Source: Rhodanobacteraceae bacterium (lineage in GTDB: Bacteria > Pseudomonadota > Gammaproteobacteria > Xanthomonadales > SZUA-5). From it: DNA of 64,000 bases. Shown here one piece after another: positions 37,947-45,497 of this stretch. Each line of letters opens with the position of its first letter. Within the stretch, counting starts at the first letter, position 1. Under the pieces are notes generated by a model that worked only from the letters and a program-made list of their open reading frames with translations, did not search any database and was not told the DNA's origin. The stretch is from positions 119,080 to 183,079 of the forward strand of contig JADKFD010000004.1 of assembly GCA_016717705.1 (NCBI GenBank). Direction: 5' to 3'. A program made the translations under genes and the position numbers.

Positions 37947-38026
37947 GTCACGTTGCCCGGAACGGGCTACGTGACAAGGGTGCGCCGATGTCACGTAGGC
38001 CGAGAAGCACGGCCAACGTGACCTAC
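37943..38026. repeat. REP doublet, family A, overlapping a stop codon
   Basis: 84 bp, GTAGGTCACGTTGCCCGG to CCGTGCTT-type centre to CAACGTGACCTAC, same length as the 1677-1760 copy. The TAG of GTAG is the stop codon (37944-37946) of the HzsA-related gene. It occupies the gap before thiG, where thiS lies in related genomes. Confidence 0.9.
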
Positions 38027-38114
38027 TTAGGCCGCTCAAGGCGCATCCCTTTCCATGGCCTCGCACTCCGCGCTCGCGTAATCTTCCGCCTTTCTCCGAT
38101 TGCGCCGCCCACCC

Positions 38115-38906
38115 GTGAGCACATCCATCAACGACCCATTGCTGATCGCCGGCAAGTCCTACCATTCGCGCCTGTTGACCGGCACCGGCAAGTTCAAGGA
38201 CCTGGAAGAAACCCGTCTGGCGACCGAAGCGGCCGGCGCGCAGATCGTCACCGTGGCGATTCGCCGCACCAATATCGGCCAGGACAAGGGCCAGCCGAAT
38301 TTGCTCGACGTGCTGCCGCTGGACCGCTACACGATATTGCCCAACACCGCCGGCTGTTTCAGCGCCGACGAAGCGGTGCGCACCTGCCGCCTCGCGCGCG
38401 AACTGCTCGACGGCGCGCCGCTGGTCAAGCTGGAGGTGCTGGCCGACATCAAGACCTTGTTCCCGGATGTCGTCGAGACGCTCAAGGCCACCGACATCCT
38501 GGTGCGCGAGGGTTTCCAGGTGATGGTCTACACCAACGACGATCCGATCGTCGCGCGCGAACTGGCCAAACGCGGTTGCGTCGCGGTGATGCCGCTGGCG
38601 GCGCCGATCGGCTCCGGCCTGGGGATACGCAATCCGTACAACATCCTGACCATCGTCGAGGAACGCACGGTGCCGATCCTGGTCGATGCCGGCGTCGGCA
38701 CGGCCTCGGACGCCGCAGTGGCGATGGAACTCGGCTGCGACGGCGTGCTGATGAACACCGCCATCGCCGGCGCGCGCGACCCGATGCTGATGGCCTCGGC
38801 GATGAAAAAGGCCATCGAAGCCGGCCGCGAGGCCTTCCTCGCCGGCCGCATCCCGCGCAAGCGCTTCGCCAACGCCTCCTCGCCGATGTCGGGGATGATC
38901 GAGTAG
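38115..38906 (+). CDS. thiG: Thiazole synthase ThiG
   Basis: 263 aa from a GTG at 38115 (STSINDPLLIAGKSYHSRLLTGTGKF). It builds the thiazole phosphate of thiamine from deoxyxylulose phosphate, dehydroglycine and ThiS thiocarboxylate. Seen: RLLTGTGKFKDLEET, TVAIRRTNIGQDKGQPNLLD, LPNTAGCFSADEAVRTCRLARE, the Schiff-base Lys in LVKLEVLAD (about residue 104), VMPLAAPIGSGLGI, ILVDAGVGTASDAAVAMELG and the end NASSPMSGMIE. Complete. The sulfur carrier gene thiS, usually directly upstream, is absent here; a REP occupies that gap. It is followed by trmB, as in Xanthomonas. Confidence 0.96.
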   Translation: MSTSINDPLLIAGKSYHSRLLTGTGKFKDLEETRLATEAAGAQIVTVAIRRTNIGQDKGQPNLLDVLPLDRYTILPNTAGCFSADEAVRTCRLARELLDGAPLVKLEVLADIKTLFPDVVETLKATDILVREGFQVMVYTNDDPIVARELAKRGCVAVMPLAAPIGSGLGIRNPYNILTIVEERTVPILVDAGVGTASDAAVAMELGCDGVLMNTAIAGARDPMLMASAMKKAIEAGREAFLAGRIPRKRFANASSPMSGMIE

Positions 38907-38914
38907 GCCGGCAA

Positions 38915-39066
38915 CCGGGACCACCGGGACCCGGGACGCGGGACCCAGAGGACGCGGAAAAGTGTTGCTTGTTCGTTGTTTTGAATAGGAATTTGCATGC
39001 CGAGCGCACCGCAATCGCCCCACGGGACCGCGTTCCGGGTCCCGGGTCCCGGGTCCCCGGTCCCGG
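38915..39066. repeat. GGGACCC heptamer inverted pair between thiG and trmB
   Basis: CCGGGACCACCGGGACCCGG with GACGCGGGACCC at about 38915-38946 faces CCGGGTCCCGGGTCCCGGGT with CCCCGGTCCCGG (39034-39066). The 88-bp centre is AT-richer than the surroundings (TTGCTTGTTCGTTGTTTTG) and unrelated to the centres of the sister loci. Confidence 0.9.
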
Positions 39067-39076
39067 TTTCTTGACC

Positions 39077-39778
39077 ATGTCGAATTCCGATGCTCCCAAC
39101 GACAAGCCCCACCGCGCCATCAAAAGTTACGTGTTGCGCCAGGGCCGCACCACCGACGCGCAGCGCGAGGCGCTGGCGCGCGACTGGCCGCGTTTCGGGA
39201 TCGACTGGCCGCAGCCGCAGGCCGCGCCGGCGATGTGGTTCGGTTCCGCGCGACCGGTGGTGGTCGAGATCGGCTTCGGCAATGGCGAGGCGCTCGCTGC
39301 GGCCGCCGCAGCCGATCCGGCACGCAGTTACCTCGGCATCGAAGTGCATCGTCCGGGCGTCGGTCGTGTGTTGCGTGATATCGCGGCGCGCGGTCTGGAC
39401 AACGTCCGGGTGATTTCGGCGGACGCCGTCGAAGTCCTGCGCGAGGGCATCGCGCCGGGCAGCCTGGATGAGGTTCGCCTGTATTTCCCCGATCCCTGGC
39501 ACAAGGCGCGCCACAACAAGCGGCGCATCGTGCAGACGCCGTTTGTTGAACTGGTCGCCAGTCGTTTGCGTCCGGGTGGGATCTTCCATCTCGCCACCGA
39601 TTGGGAGGCATATGCGCTGTGGATGCGCGAAGTGCTCGATCCCAGTCCGCTGTTCCGCAACACGGGCGGCGAAAGCGGCTTCGTCGAGCGCCCGCCCGGG
39701 CGCATCGAAACCCATTTCGAACGCCGCGGACGCAAGCTCGGACACGGGGTGTGGGATATGGTTTACCAGCGAGTGTGA
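39077..39778 (+). CDS. trmB: tRNA (guanine46-N7)-methyltransferase
   Basis: 233 aa from the ATG at 39077 (MSNSDAPNDKPHRAIKSYVLRQGR). SAM-dependent enzyme making m7G46 in tRNA variable loops. Seen: the SAM motif VVEIGFGNGEALAAAA (residues about 61-76), GIEVHRPGVGRVL, the motif RLYFPDPWHKARHNKRRIVQ (about 137-156), GGIFHLATDWEAYALWM and the C-terminal TxFExRGxxLGH signature (ETHFERRGRKLGHGVWD). Complete. It follows thiG by 170 bp that hold the heptamer pair, so coupling of the two is doubtful. Confidence 0.96.
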   Translation: MSNSDAPNDKPHRAIKSYVLRQGRTTDAQREALARDWPRFGIDWPQPQAAPAMWFGSARPVVVEIGFGNGEALAAAAAADPARSYLGIEVHRPGVGRVLRDIAARGLDNVRVISADAVEVLREGIAPGSLDEVRLYFPDPWHKARHNKRRIVQTPFVELVASRLRPGGIFHLATDWEAYALWMREVLDPSPLFRNTGGESGFVERPPGRIETHFERRGRKLGHGVWDMVYQRV

Positions 39779-39798
39779 TTCAGTCGCTGGTCGAGAAG

Positions 39799-39868
39799 CA
39801 TCGCGCGCAAGCGCGCTCCTACAACTTCGTAGCGAATCCACGCAGGATTTGTAGGAGCGCGCTCGCGC
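39799..39868. repeat. REP doublet, family B, cut at its right end
   Basis: CATCGCGCGCAAGCGCGCTC, centre CTTCGTAGCGAATCCACGCA, then GTAGGAGCGCGCTCGCGCAA. The closing GCGATG is missing and an ACCAACA tract begins at the break. Confidence 0.85.
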
Positions 39869-39906
39869 AACCAACAACCAACACCATCAACCAACAACCA
39901 ACACCA
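39869..39906. repeat. ACCAACA heptamer tract
   Basis: ACCAACAACCAACACCATCA followed by ACCAACAACCAACACC: 7-bp units with a 6-bp interruption, joined directly to a REP. The same junction occurs at 43283-43321. The rest of the 39779-40019 gap shows no gene. Confidence 0.85.
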
Positions 39907-40019
39907 GCCTCCCGGCCTGAACAAACCGCAACAGTCCGCAAATTTATGCTGCCAACCCGCTTAACATCCTTTTAATATCGAAGTCAGCGGGCGTTGCGCC
40001 CAAGGATGCTGCACGCGAG

Positions 40020-41858
40020 ATGGATGGTGCGCTGACGCTTTCCTTCGACATGGGTCTGGTGCTGGTCATTCTCGGCCTCACCGTGATCCTGTTCGTGCGC
40101 GAATGGGTGTCGGCGGATGTCGCTGCGTTGGTGGTCCTGGTGGTTCTTGGCCTCACGCAGCTGGTCCCGGTCGATCGTCTGTTCGATGGTTTTGCCTCGA
40201 ACGCCGTGATGTCGATCCTCGCGGTCATGGTGCTCGGCGCCGGGCTCGACCGCACTGGCGTCATGGGCCATGCGGCGAGCTTCGTGCTGCGCCTGTCGCA
40301 AGGCGAAGAAACACGCCTGGTGGTGGCGCTGTCGCTGGTGGCCGGGACGGTCAGTGCCTTCATGCAGAATCCGGCGGTGGTTGCGCTGTTCCTGCCGGTG
40401 GCCAGCCGCATCGCCGCGCGCACCGGTTATCCGCTGTCGCACCTGTTGATGCCGATGGGGTTTTGCGTGGTGCTGGGCGGCACCATGAGCATGGTCGGCA
40501 ACTCGCCGATGATCCTGCTCAACGATCTGTTGCTGGCCGCCAATCGCAACCTGCCCTCGGGCGCCGAATCGCTCAAACCACTGCCCCTGTTCGCGGTGCT
40601 TCCGGTCGGCCTTGCCCTGTTCATGATGGGCATCGGCTACTTCCGCTTTTACGGCAGCAAGATCCTGTCGGCGCAGGACGATCGTTTGCCGGTCACGCCG
40701 GGCACCACCGAGAGCTACTTCGAGCAGGTTTACGGCATCCGCGGCGAGGTCTTCGAATTGACCGTGGAAGCCGGTAGTTCGCTGATCGGGCACAGCATCC
40801 AGGAGGCCGAGACGCTGCCCGGCGCGCCGCTGATCCTGGCGATCAAGGACAATCAGGGCGTGCGCGTGGCCCCGCCCGGCGATCAGTTGCTGGCGCAGAG
40901 CACGGTCATCGGCGCGCTCGGACCGACCGACGCTGTCGAACACTATGCGCGCGGCCAGGGCCTGACGCTGGCGCCGCAACTGCGGCAACTGGAGGAGGCC
41001 TTCAATCCGGCGCGTTCGGGCATTTCCGAAGCCGTGGTGCCGCCGGGCTCGCGCTTCGTCGGCAAGACCATCGGCGAATTGCGGCTGCGCAAGCGCTACG
41101 GCATCAGCCCGTTGGCGCTGACCCGCGGCGAAGAGGTCTATCGCGAGGACATCCGGCGCATCGAGGTGCAGCCGGGCGATTGTCTGGTATTTCACGGCGG
41201 CTGGCCGGAACTGGCGGAGCACGCCCACGAAAAGGACTTCGTGGTGGTCACCGACTACCCGAAGGACGAGCAGCGGCCGCAGAAGCTGTGGTACGCCGTC
41301 ATTTTCTTCGGGATTGGCTTCCTGCTCGCCTTGTTTGGCCATTTTCCGCTGCCGGTGGCCCTGCTGGCCGGTGCTGTCGGCATGCTGCTGACCGGCGTGA
41401 TCAGCATGGACGAGGCCTACAAGGCGATCAGCTGGAAGACCATCTTCGTGCTCGCCTGCCTGATCCCGCTGGGCGCCGCCATCGACAATACCGGCGCCGC
41501 GGCGTGGATCTCGCAGGAAGCTTTCGCCTACCTCGGCGATTGGCCGATCTGGGCGCTGCAACTGGCGCTGGCGCTGCTGTCGGCGCTGGCGGCGATGGCC
41601 ATCTCGCAGATCGGCGCCACCGTGCTGATGGTGCCGATGGCGATCAACCTGGCGCTCGCCGCCAATGCCAGCCCGATCGATTTCGCCCTGATCGCCGCGC
41701 TCGGCGCCTCGAACAACTTCCTCACCGCCAGCAACGCCGTCAACTCCCTGATCAGCGGCCCGGGCGGCTATCGCACCCGCGATTTCGTGCGCATCGGCGT
41801 GCCGCTGACCTTGCTGTTTGCGCTGCTGTCGGTGGCGGCGGTCAATTGGGTGTTTTGA
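40020..41858 (+). CDS. SLC13/DASS-type sodium:anion symporter with two RCK_C (TrkA-C) domains
   Basis: 612 aa, inner membrane. First transport half: VLVILGLTVILFVREWVSADVAALVVL, DRLFDGFASNAVMSILAVMVLGAGL, SAFMQNPAVVALFLPVASR (helical-hairpin/substrate motif), GGTMSMVGNSPMILLNDLLL (SNT-like motif). The middle holds two RCK_C modules (about residues 245-320 FELTVEAGSSLIGHSI and 340-410 VVPPGSRFVGKTIGELRL with GDCLVFHG). The second half follows (WKTIFVLACLIPLGAAIDNTGAA, ALGASNNFLTASNAVNSLI). This is the common bacterial layout of sulfate/dicarboxylate-type carriers. The ion is not known. Its last 17 bp overlap the end of the convergent Rieske frame. Confidence 0.9.
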   Translation: MDGALTLSFDMGLVLVILGLTVILFVREWVSADVAALVVLVVLGLTQLVPVDRLFDGFASNAVMSILAVMVLGAGLDRTGVMGHAASFVLRLSQGEETRLVVALSLVAGTVSAFMQNPAVVALFLPVASRIAARTGYPLSHLLMPMGFCVVLGGTMSMVGNSPMILLNDLLLAANRNLPSGAESLKPLPLFAVLPVGLALFMMGIGYFRFYGSKILSAQDDRLPVTPGTTESYFEQVYGIRGEVFELTVEAGSSLIGHSIQEAETLPGAPLILAIKDNQGVRVAPPGDQLLAQSTVIGALGPTDAVEHYARGQGLTLAPQLRQLEEAFNPARSGISEAVVPPGSRFVGKTIGELRLRKRYGISPLALTRGEEVYREDIRRIEVQPGDCLVFHGGWPELAEHAHEKDFVVVTDYPKDEQRPQKLWYAVIFFGIGFLLALFGHFPLPVALLAGAVGMLLTGVISMDEAYKAISWKTIFVLACLIPLGAAIDNTGAAAWISQEAFAYLGDWPIWALQLALALLSALAAMAISQIGATVLMVPMAINLALAANASPIDFALIAALGASNNFLTASNAVNSLISGPGGYRTRDFVRIGVPLTLLFALLSVAAVNWVF

Positions 41859-42345
41859 AGAGCGGTGAGTAGTGAGTAGTGAGTGGTGAGTAAACCCGGT
41901 GTAGCGGGAGATCCGCGAACGTTGCGTGGATCAGGCGCAGGAAGATTTGGACGGTGCGCGCCTGCGCGCGAAGGCTCTGCCTCGCTCGGGCCCTACGCGT
42001 ATTTGGTGAGGGGCGCGCGCGCCAGAGGCAGACTGCTCCATCAACCTCGCGAATGGCCACCGCCTTCAACGACTCGCCACGGCAGGGTCCACCGATGCAG
42101 TAGCCATCTTCCGGCCGGAACGAGGCGCCGTGCGCCGCGCACACCAGTTGGCCGAGGGAATACAGGAAGCGGCCCGGCGCCCAGTTCAGTGGTCGCCCGG
42201 CGTGCGGACAGATGTTGAGAAAGGCGTGCACGCGCCCGCCGCTGCGCAGCACGATCAGGCTGGCGCCTTCGGGATCGCGTGGATCGGGGCATTCGATGGC
42301 CTGTCCTTCGTGCACCTCGTCCTGCGCGCAAAGTCGCGTAGTCAT
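41842..42345 (-). CDS. Rieske [2Fe-2S] ferredoxin-like protein with repeat-encoded tail
   Basis: 167 aa. The first 110 residues are a complete Rieske domain: ICPHAGRPL (Cys-x-His, about residues 45-53) and CAAHGASFRPEDG (Cys-x-x-His, about 68-80), then CIGGPCRGESLKAVAIREVDGAV. It is of the NirD/ferredoxin type, soluble and cytoplasmic, probably an electron carrier for an unknown oxygenase or reductase. The tail after CLWRARPSP is Arg-rich. Its last part (VYSPLTTHYSPLF) is encoded by the GTGAGTA heptamer tract on the other strand, so the natural end has probably been extended by repeat DNA. Divergent from the small membrane protein gene, 33 bp away. Confidence 0.8.
   Translation of the reverse strand: MTTRLCAQDEVHEGQAIECPDPRDPEGASLIVLRSGGRVHAFLNICPHAGRPLNWAPGRFLYSLGQLVCAAHGASFRPEDGYCIGGPCRGESLKAVAIREVDGAVCLWRARPSPNTRRARARQSLRAQARTVQIFLRLIHATFADLPLHRVYSPLTTHYSPLFKTPN
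41865..41892. repeat. Four tandem GTGAGTA heptamers
   Basis: GTGAGTA, GTGAGTA, GTGAGTG, GTGAGTA exactly end to end, starting 6 bp after the SLC13 stop codon. On the minus strand they code the last residues of the Rieske frame. No inverted partner was found close by. Confidence 0.9.
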
Positions 42346-42378
42346 CCGGCTTCACCTCCGCTTAAAGCGTGATGTCGC

Positions 42379-42717
42379 ATGCTAGCCCGTACGTCGTCAT
42401 CTCAAACGTGGAGTGGTACCACCTTGAATCGCCTGCTGTTGTCGGGCCGGATCCCGTGGGGCCAGCGCATCGCTGCCGTGCTGGTATGGCTGATCGGCCT
42501 GGCCCTGGTCGCTGCGTTGCTGGTATTCGGCTTCTTCGTCGGCGCGGCGTTGCTGGGTGTCACGGCGATCGTCGGCGTTGTGACCTGGGCACGTCTGCGC
42601 TGGGGCAAGCCGATCTTCCCCGGGCAAGTGCCGCCGAGGGCCTCGGCGCCGCCGCCACGCACGGGCGAGACCATCATCGACGCCGAATATGTGGTGATCC
42701 GGCGCGACGAGCGGTAG
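42379..42717 (+). CDS. Small membrane protein of unknown function
   Basis: 112 aa from the ATG at 42379, or about 97 aa from the TTG at 42424 (LNRLLLSGRIPWGQR), which has a better spaced GGAG upstream. Two closely spaced hydrophobic segments (RIAAVLVWLIGLALVAALLVFGFFVGAALLGVTAIVGVVTW) form one hairpin, followed by a basic-Pro stretch and the short tail TIIDAEYVVIRRDER. That tail (I-DAEY) is common in small Gammaproteobacterial membrane proteins of unknown role. Divergent from the Rieske gene. Confidence 0.65.
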   Translation: MLARTSSSQTWSGTTLNRLLLSGRIPWGQRIAAVLVWLIGLALVAALLVFGFFVGAALLGVTAIVGVVTWARLRWGKPIFPGQVPPRASAPPPRTGETIIDAEYVVIRRDER

Positions 42718-42725
42718 GGCAACAG

Positions 42726-42803
42726 CATCGCGCGCGAGCGCGCTCCTGCAACTGCGTAGCAAATCCACGCAGGACTCGTAGGAGCGCGCTCGCGCGCGAC
42801 GCT
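42726..42803. repeat. REP doublet, family B
   Basis: CATCGCGCGCGAGCGCGCTC, centre CTGCGTAGCAAATCCACGCA, then GTAGGAGCGCGCTCGCGCGC with GACGC. A complete copy, 9 bp after the small membrane gene. Confidence 0.88.
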
Positions 42804-42850
42804 TCTCCTCGTCACCGCCGAGCTCAGCGGATTTCGCGGGCGAGCATCAC

Positions 42851-42887
42851 GCTATCGATGCGGTTCGCTGCGCACACCACATCCTAC
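42851..42887. repeat. Half REP, family C
   Basis: GCTATCGATGCGGTTCGCTG with CGCACACCACATCCTAC is the reverse strand of the left half of the 30876-30971 doublet. It lies between the family B copy and the GNAT gene end, so two families sit side by side. Confidence 0.75.
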
Positions 42888-42891
42888 CGGC

Positions 42892-43152
42892 TCAGCCCGC
42901 GTGCTTTTCCAGCCACGCCGCCACATAGCTGCAACTGCCGATGACGCGCCAACCGCGCTCGCGGGCGTAGCCCACGCCGGCTTCGACCAGTTGTGCGGCC
43001 AGGCCGCGACCGCGCAAGGATGCAGGCGTGAAGGTGTGCACGAAATCGATGACGTCCGGCGCCAGCATGCGGTATTCGAGCAGCGCTTCGGCGCCGTCCT
43101 CGACGATCACGAAGCGCTGGCGTTCGGGTTGGTGGGTGACCTTGTTCGACAT
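42892..43152 (-). CDS. Small GNAT-type N-acetyltransferase (YjdJ-like)
   Basis: 86 aa, the length of the single-motif GNAT group (Acetyltransf_CG, YidJ/YjdJ-like). Seen: RFVIVEDGAEALLEYRMLAPDVIDFVHTFTPASLRGRGLAAQLVEAG, with the CoA loop RGRGLAAQLV at about residues 47-56, and VIGSCSYVAAWLEKHAG at the end. The acceptor is unknown. It stands alone on the minus strand between two family B REPs. Confidence 0.88.
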   Translation of the reverse strand: MSNKVTHQPERQRFVIVEDGAEALLEYRMLAPDVIDFVHTFTPASLRGRGLAAQLVEAGVGYARERGWRVIGSCSYVAAWLEKHAG

Positions 43153-43206
43153 GTGGACGCTCAGGACTAAGGAAATTGGACGAGCTCAGCGAGATGGCGA
43201 AGCTGC

Positions 43207-43283
43207 GTTCGCGCGCGAGCGCGCTCCTACAACTTCGTAGCGAATCCACGCAGGATTTGTAGGAGCGCGCTCGCGCGCGATGC
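43207..43283. repeat. REP doublet, family B
   Basis: TCGCGCGCGAGCGCGCTCCT, centre CTTCGTAGCGAATCCACGCA, then GTAGGAGCGCGCTCGCGCGC with GATGC. The centre is identical to that of 39799-39868. It lies between the GNAT start and the end of parB. Confidence 0.88.
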
Positions 43284-43287
43284 TCTT

Positions 43288-43321
43288 CAACCAACAACCA
43301 ACACCGACAACCAAAACCAAC
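43288..43321. repeat. ACCAACA heptamer tract abutting parB
   Basis: AACCAACAACCAACACCGAC followed by AACCAAAACCAACT. Again attached to a family B REP, and it reaches the parB stop codon at 43321. Confidence 0.85.
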
Positions 43322-44172
43322 TACTTGATCCGCGACAGGATCCCGTCGAGCTCATCGAGGCTGTTGTAGGCGATCACCAGTTTGCCGCGTCCGCCGCGGC
43401 CCTGCTGGATTGCCACGCGCGCGGCCAGGCGTTCGGACAGCTCGGTTTCCAGGCTGTGCACATTGGCATCGCGCCGCGGCGCCGCCTTCGGTTTGGGTTG
43501 CGCCTGTGCCTTGCGCGCCTCGGCTTCCAGCTCGCGCACGCTCCAACCGTTCTCCGCTGCCAGCGCCGCCAGGCGCACCTGCAGCATGGTTGGCAGGGTC
43601 AGCAGGCAACGGGCGTGGCCCATGTCGATCTTGTGCGCTTCCAGCAGCTTGCGCGCCTCCGGCGCCAGTTCCAGCAGGCGCAAGAGGTTGCTGACCGCGG
43701 CGCGCGAGCGCCCGACGGCATCAGCGGCGATCTGATGGGTCAGATCGAATTCGTCGATCAGCCGCTTCAGCGCCTGCGCTTCTTCCAGCGGATTGAGGTC
43801 CTCGCGCTGGATGTTCTCGATCAGTGCAATCGCGATCGCCGATTGGTCGGGAATGTCGCGGATGACCACCGGAATCTCGCGCAGACCAGCCTGTTGTGCA
43901 GCGCGCCAGCGGCGTTCGCCGGCGATGATCTCGTAGCGCTCGGCGCCGATGCGGCGCACCACCACCGGCTGCACCACGCCGTGCGCGCGGATCGAGGCGG
44001 CAAGTTCGGCCAGCCGATCCGGATCCATGCCGGTACGCGGCTGGTAGCGACCCGGCTGCAATGCCTCGACCGGCAGCGCGTTCTGACTATCCGAGGTGAC
44101 GGCTTCGGCCTGGGCGGCATCGCCCAGCAGGGCATCGAGGCCACGGCCGAGCCCGCGTTTCTTGGTCGACAT
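43321..44172 (-). CDS. parB: Chromosome partitioning protein ParB
   Basis: 283 aa. CTPase and centromere (parS) binding protein. Seen: N-terminal KKRGLGRGLDALLGD (ParA-stimulating), ParB/Srx box QPGRYQPRTGMD (about residues 38-49), GERRWRAAQQAGL (CTP-binding GxxRxxA, about 85-97), IENIQREDLNPLEEAQA, the helix-turn-helix QIAADAVGRSRAAVSNLLRLLEL (about 140-162) and a C-terminal dimer domain. Complete. It follows parA by 14 bp. No parS-like TGTTTCACGTGAAACA was found in the window by eye. Chromosomal parAB usually lies near the origin, which bears on the DnaA-box cluster 10 kb away. Confidence 0.96.
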   Translation of the reverse strand: MSTKKRGLGRGLDALLGDAAQAEAVTSDSQNALPVEALQPGRYQPRTGMDPDRLAELAASIRAHGVVQPVVVRRIGAERYEIIAGERRWRAAQQAGLREIPVVIRDIPDQSAIAIALIENIQREDLNPLEEAQALKRLIDEFDLTHQIAADAVGRSRAAVSNLLRLLELAPEARKLLEAHKIDMGHARCLLTLPTMLQVRLAALAAENGWSVRELEAEARKAQAQPKPKAAPRRDANVHSLETELSERLAARVAIQQGRGGRGKLVIAYNSLDELDGILSRIK

Positions 44173-44186
44173 GGATCTTGGTTTCC

Positions 44187-44975
44187 TCAGGTTGCAGCGC
44201 GCCGCGTCGCGTGTTCGCGTTCGTGGCGCAGGATTTCGCCGGCGAGGCCCAGATAGGCTACGGCGCCACGCGATTCACGATCGTACTGGGTGATCGCCTG
44301 GCCGTGGCTGGGTGCCTCGGCGAGGCGCACATTGCGCGGCACGATGGTGCGAAAGACCTGGTCGCCGAAGTGCTTGAGCAGCTGTCCGGAGACTTCGTTG
44401 CCGAGGTTGTTGCGCACGTCGAACATGGTGCGCAGCAGGCCTTCGATCTGCAGCGCCGGGTTGACGCTGGCCTTGACCGCCTTGATCGTGTCGAGCAATG
44501 CGGTCAGACCATCGAGCGCGTAGAACTCGCACTGGATCGGGATCAGCACACTGTCGGCCGCGGTCAATGCGTTCAGTGTCAATACGCCAAGCGACGGTGG
44601 GCAATCGATCAGCACGAAGTGGTACTTGTCCTGCAGCGGCGCCAGTAACTGCTTCAGGCGCATTTCGCGCCCGGGCAGCGGCATCAGGCGCACTTCCGCT
44701 GCCGTCAGATCGCCGTTGGCGGGCAACAGGTCGTAGCCGGCTTCGACCTTGCGGATCGCCTGCTCGATGGTGACCTCGTGCAGCAGCACCTCGCAGCCGG
44801 TGGGCTTGGCATCCTTCTTGGCGACGCCGGAGCCCATGGTGGCGTGGCCTTGCGGATCGAAATCGATCAACAGCACGCGTCGCCGCGCCTCGGCCAATGC
44901 CGCCGCAAGGTTGACACAGGTGGTGGTCTTGCCGACCCCGCCTTTCTGATTGGTAACCGCGATGATTCTGGCCAT
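44187..44975 (-). CDS. parA: Chromosome partitioning ATPase ParA (Soj)
   Basis: 262 aa. Walker-type ATPase that moves ParB-parS complexes over the nucleoid. Seen: deviant Walker A KGGVGKTT (residues 11-18), FDPQGHATMGSG (A'), FVLIDCPPSLGVLTLNALTAAD (Walker B, about 118-139), and FDVRNNLGNEV. Lacks an N-terminal DNA-binding domain, so it is of the chromosomal Soj type. In many relatives rsmG lies directly upstream. Here the upstream side has a palindromic repeat and a small membrane-protein gene instead. Confidence 0.96.
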   Translation of the reverse strand: MARIIAVTNQKGGVGKTTTCVNLAAALAEARRRVLLIDFDPQGHATMGSGVAKKDAKPTGCEVLLHEVTIEQAIRKVEAGYDLLPANGDLTAAEVRLMPLPGREMRLKQLLAPLQDKYHFVLIDCPPSLGVLTLNALTAADSVLIPIQCEFYALDGLTALLDTIKAVKASVNPALQIEGLLRTMFDVRNNLGNEVSGQLLKHFGDQVFRTIVPRNVRLAEAPSHGQAITQYDRESRGAVAYLGLAGEILRHEREHATRRAAT

Positions 44976-45022
44976 AGGGGCGCGATGCTAACCCGATGGC
45001 TGTTGAAGCGGTTGTCGGTTAA

Positions 45023-45070
45023 GGGCCCTCTGAACAAGTTCTGCGGCTCGCAGACTTGTTCAGAGGGTCC
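45023..45070. repeat. Palindrome with CTCTGAACAAGTTCTGCG arm (copy of 12329-12374)
   Basis: GGGCCCTCTGAACAAGTTCT with GCG faces CGCAGACTTGTTCAGAGGGT with CC around a 3-bp GCT loop; one arm has a single extra T. It lies 48 bp before the parA start codon. A nearby CGGTTGTCGGTTAAGG is a heptamer remnant. Confidence 0.85.
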
Positions 45071-45149
45071 TCAAGGCAAGAGCTGCGGACGGGATGGCAC
45101 GCCGCGCAAGCTCGCTTTGGACGGCGGCCTACCCGGGCGCTGCTGCTTC

Positions 45150-45347
45150 TCAGCCCTTCGGACCGCGCAGCGCCCGCGCTGGCAACATCAGCAGCGCGTG
45201 CAGGAAGCTGAACACGCCTTCGACGGCGAATCCGAGCAGGCGGAAGGGCAGCAAGATCAGCCAGATCAACGGATAGAGCACCAGCGCGAGCAGCGCCAGC
45301 GGCCAGCAGAACACGAACAGCAGCAGCCAGAGCAAGAATGCAGTCAT
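45150..45347 (-). CDS. Small membrane protein (65 aa), unknown
   Basis: 65 aa, almost all hydrophobic: MTAFLLWLLLFVFCWPLALL, LYPLIWLILLPFRLLGFAVE and a third weaker helix (SFLHALLMLPARAL), ending in basic RGPKG. This is the shape of small conserved inner-membrane proteins in Lysobacterales. No function known. It lies between rodA and parA on the same strand, with repeats on both sides. Confidence 0.7.
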   Translation of the reverse strand: MTAFLLWLLLFVFCWPLALLALVLYPLIWLILLPFRLLGFAVEGVFSFLHALLMLPARALRGPKG

Positions 45348-45407
45348 GGGCAGAGAATGGGGGCGGGCGCGTGGCGATTCAACCGGGCGGAAGTCACCCC
45401 AGGCAGC

Positions 45408-45491
45408 GGTTGTTGGTTCCTGGTCAAGTCGGTTTGCCTGGACCGAAAACCGAAGCCGAAAACCAAAACCAACACCAAAACCAATAACCGG
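45408..45491. repeat. GGTTGTTGG / ACCAAAACCAACACC inverted pair
   Basis: CGGTTGTTGGTTCCTGGT at 45408-45425 faces ACCGAAAACCGAAGCCGAAA and ACCAAAACCAACACCAAAAC (to 45491). Units are 6-7 bp. It ends 6 bp before the rodA stop codon, so it lies in the rodA 3' leader of the next gene. Confidence 0.75.
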
Positions 45492-45497
45492 CCTTCC

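Noticed and set aside
39799..43321. Regular repeats considered as a CRISPR array
   Set aside because: Units are inverted doublets at scattered genes, with no regular spacers and no cas genes.
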